This document shows positions 5,625-6,582 of a stretch of DNA of 6,582 bases, piece after piece. How positions within the stretch are numbered: position 1 is the first letter of the stretch; every line of letters starts with the position of its first letter. The DNA is taken from NCBI GenBank assembly GCA_028287605.1, contig JAQBPI010000130.1:1-6582 (forward strand), given 5' to 3'. The notes beneath the pieces were generated by a model. The model did no database searches. It saw only the letters and a list, made by a program, of their open reading frames with translations, and was not told where the DNA came from. Source of the DNA: Chloroflexota bacterium (GTDB lineage: Bacteria > Chloroflexota > Dormibacteria > Aeolococcales > Aeolococcaceae). Both the position numbers and the translations under genes were made by a program.

Positions 5625-6582
5625 TCCAGCGAGAGGATGTAGGGGTAGTGCTCCTGGCCTCCGTCGTGGACCTCGAACTCCACGTCGGGGTGCTTCCGGC
5701 GGAGCGCGTCGACCAGGGTCGCGGCCGCCTCCTCGCCGACCCCGGCACCGCGGTACACGGTGATCAGCTCGGGCTCGCGGCCGGCGTCCTCGAGTGCCGC
5801 CTCGACCACCGACAGGTTGTCCTGGCCGACCTGGGTGATGCGGTCGTCGACCACGGCGATGACGTCGCCCGCGCGGATGTCCTGGCCGTCGGCGGTGCTG
5901 TCGCGGACGGCCCGGGTCACCTCCACCGTGACCACCCCGGCGATCGCCTCCTCCATCCGCGCGCAGTTCGCGTCCAGGCCGGCGCCGGGGTCGAGGGCGA
6001 GCAGCGCGGTGATCCCCTGGGGGAGGCTGCGGGTGGGCACCACCCGCACCGCCACGTCCGGGGCGAGGGCGTCGACCTGGAGGGCGGTGAGGATGACGTT
6101 GCCGTTGTTGGGCAGGATGATCACCGAGTCCGCGTGCGCCGCCCGCACCGCGTTGAGCAGCGCCTCGATGGACGGGTTCATGGTCTGGCCGCCCTCGACG
6201 ATGCCGTCGGCGCCGAGCCCCCCGAGGATCGCGCGGAAGCCCGCCCCCGGCGCCACCGAGACCACTCCGAGCGCCTTGCGCGGGGCCGGGGGCCGCTGCG
6301 CCTCCTCGGCGGCGGCGCGGTCGAGGATGTCGTGGTGCTGGCTCGACATGTCCTCGACCTTCAGCTTGCTCAGCTTCCCCCGCTCGGCCGCGCGGGTGAT
6401 GAGCAGGGCGGGGTCGAGGGTGTGGATGTGGACCCGCACCAGCTCGGCGTCGCCGACCACGAGGGAGGAGTCGCCGAGCGCCCCCAGCTCCTCACGGAGC
6501 GCCTCGACGTCCAGCCGGGGACCGCCGATGAGGAACTCGGTGCAGTAGCCCCAGCCCTCGCTGCGCTCGGCGACGGCGGCGG
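5621..6582 (-). CDS. fakA: Fatty acid kinase catalytic subunit FakA/YloV (DAK2-domain family), C-terminal 319 residues, start beyond the right edge
   Basis: FakA phosphorylates fatty acids held by FakB using ATP, giving acyl-phosphate for phospholipid synthesis. The ATP-binding Dak2 (DhaL-like) N-terminal domain lies outside the window. The visible part starts in the middle domain with WGYCTEFLIGG (10-20 of the fragment) and VRVHIHTLDP (48-57). The Cys (13) and two His (51, 53) are the conserved residues that, as I recall, form the middle-domain metal site in S. aureus FakA. The C-terminal domain shows VEGGQTMNPS (128-137), VIILPNNGNVILTA (153-166), VPTRSLPQGI (181-190) and the closing HYPYILSLE, all characteristic of YloV. 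A GTG at 6460 could pass for a start, but the frame stays open to the window edge and encodes clear homology, so the gene is simply cut. Its stop overlaps degV. The full family length is about 550 residues. Confidence 0.95.
   Translation of the reverse strand, partial: AAVAERSEGWGYCTEFLIGGPRLDVEALREELGALGDSSLVVGDAELVRVHIHTLDPALLITRAAERGKLSKLKVEDMSSQHHDILDRAAAEEAQRPPAPRKALGVVSVAPGAGFRAILGGLGADGIVEGGQTMNPSIEALLNAVRAAHADSVIILPNNGNVILTALQVDALAPDVAVRVVPTRSLPQGITALLALDPGAGLDANCARMEEAIAGVVTVEVTRAVRDSTADGQDIRAGDVIAVVDDRITQVGQDNLSVVEAALEDAGREPELITVYRGAGVGEEAAATLVDALRRKHPDVEFEVHDGGQEHYPYILSLE
5624..5627 (-). promoter_or_regulatory. Possible ribosome binding site favouring the second degV GTG
   Basis: GGAG lies five bases before the GTG at 5616-5618 and overlaps the first GTG (5622-5624), which has no purine-rich site of its own. 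This suggests translation may begin two codons later than the overlapping start. Confidence 0.4.

Noticed and set aside
3516..5642. A 708-codon open frame on the plus strand across recG and degV
   Set aside because: It is rich in Gly, Ala, Arg, Gln and His, has no recognisable domain, and is exactly antisense to strongly conserved recG and degV. Such shadow frames are common when GC-rich codons leave few stops.
2050..5748. A 1232-codon minus-strand frame ending in RsmD
   Set aside because: Only the last 197 residues are protein-like and match RsmD. The rest is an Arg/Pro/Ala-rich shadow of recG, degV and the end of fakA, and the RsmD start at 2643 coincides with the recG stop.
1..6582. Search for a new defence system, mobile element, or RNA gene
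   Set aside because: All coding space is taken by conserved housekeeping genes with uniform composition. No transposase, integrase, att-like repeat, tRNA or rRNA sequence, or foreign base composition is visible.

Overview
This is a very GC-rich bacterial chromosome segment in which every credible gene lies on the minus strand. The genes are conserved housekeeping functions, and I see no mobile element, tRNA, rRNA or CRISPR array. The base composition, the gene order fakA-degV-recG-rsmD-coaD, and a SepIVA-like coiled-coil gene after coaD point to a Gram-positive-type (Terrabacteria) lineage. A high-GC actinobacterium, or a high-GC Chloroflexota or Dormibacterota-like organism, would fit. The window alone does not settle the phylum.

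Layout in the direction of transcription (right to left): the C-terminal part of a FakA/YloV fatty acid kinase (start beyond the right edge); a DegV/FakB fatty-acid-binding protein; RecG helicase; RsmD 16S rRNA methyltransferase; CoaD phosphopantetheine adenylyltransferase; a SepIVA/DivIVA-like coiled-coil protein; a 218-base intergenic region; ribosomal protein L32 (rpmF); and the N-terminal 186 residues of FabD, which runs off the left edge.

The genes are packed tightly. fakA/degV, coaD/sepIVA-like and rpmF/fabD meet in GTGA overlaps, rsmD/coaD in ATGA and recG/rsmD in TGATG, so translational coupling is likely at five junctions. There are two gaps. The 60-base degV-recG gap carries a TAGACT -10-like hexamer placed as for a leaderless recG transcript. 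The sepIVA-like/rpmF gap holds three consecutive GC-rich stem-loops followed by a TATACT -10-like hexamer and a GGAG ribosome binding site. It therefore looks like a boundary between two transcription units.

Functionally the window joins exogenous fatty acid activation (FakA with its acyl carrier FakB/DegV), CoA synthesis (CoaD), the malonyl-loading step of fatty acid synthesis (FabD), ribosome maturation (RsmD, L32), replication-fork repair (RecG) and probably envelope or septum growth (SepIVA-like). The oddities worth checking are sequence variants in normally conserved motifs (DAPY in RsmD, Tyr for His in DegV), the absence of yceD (DUF177) before rpmF, the direct rpmF-fabD overlap, and the regulatory structure of the two gaps. 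I found no convincing new biological system.
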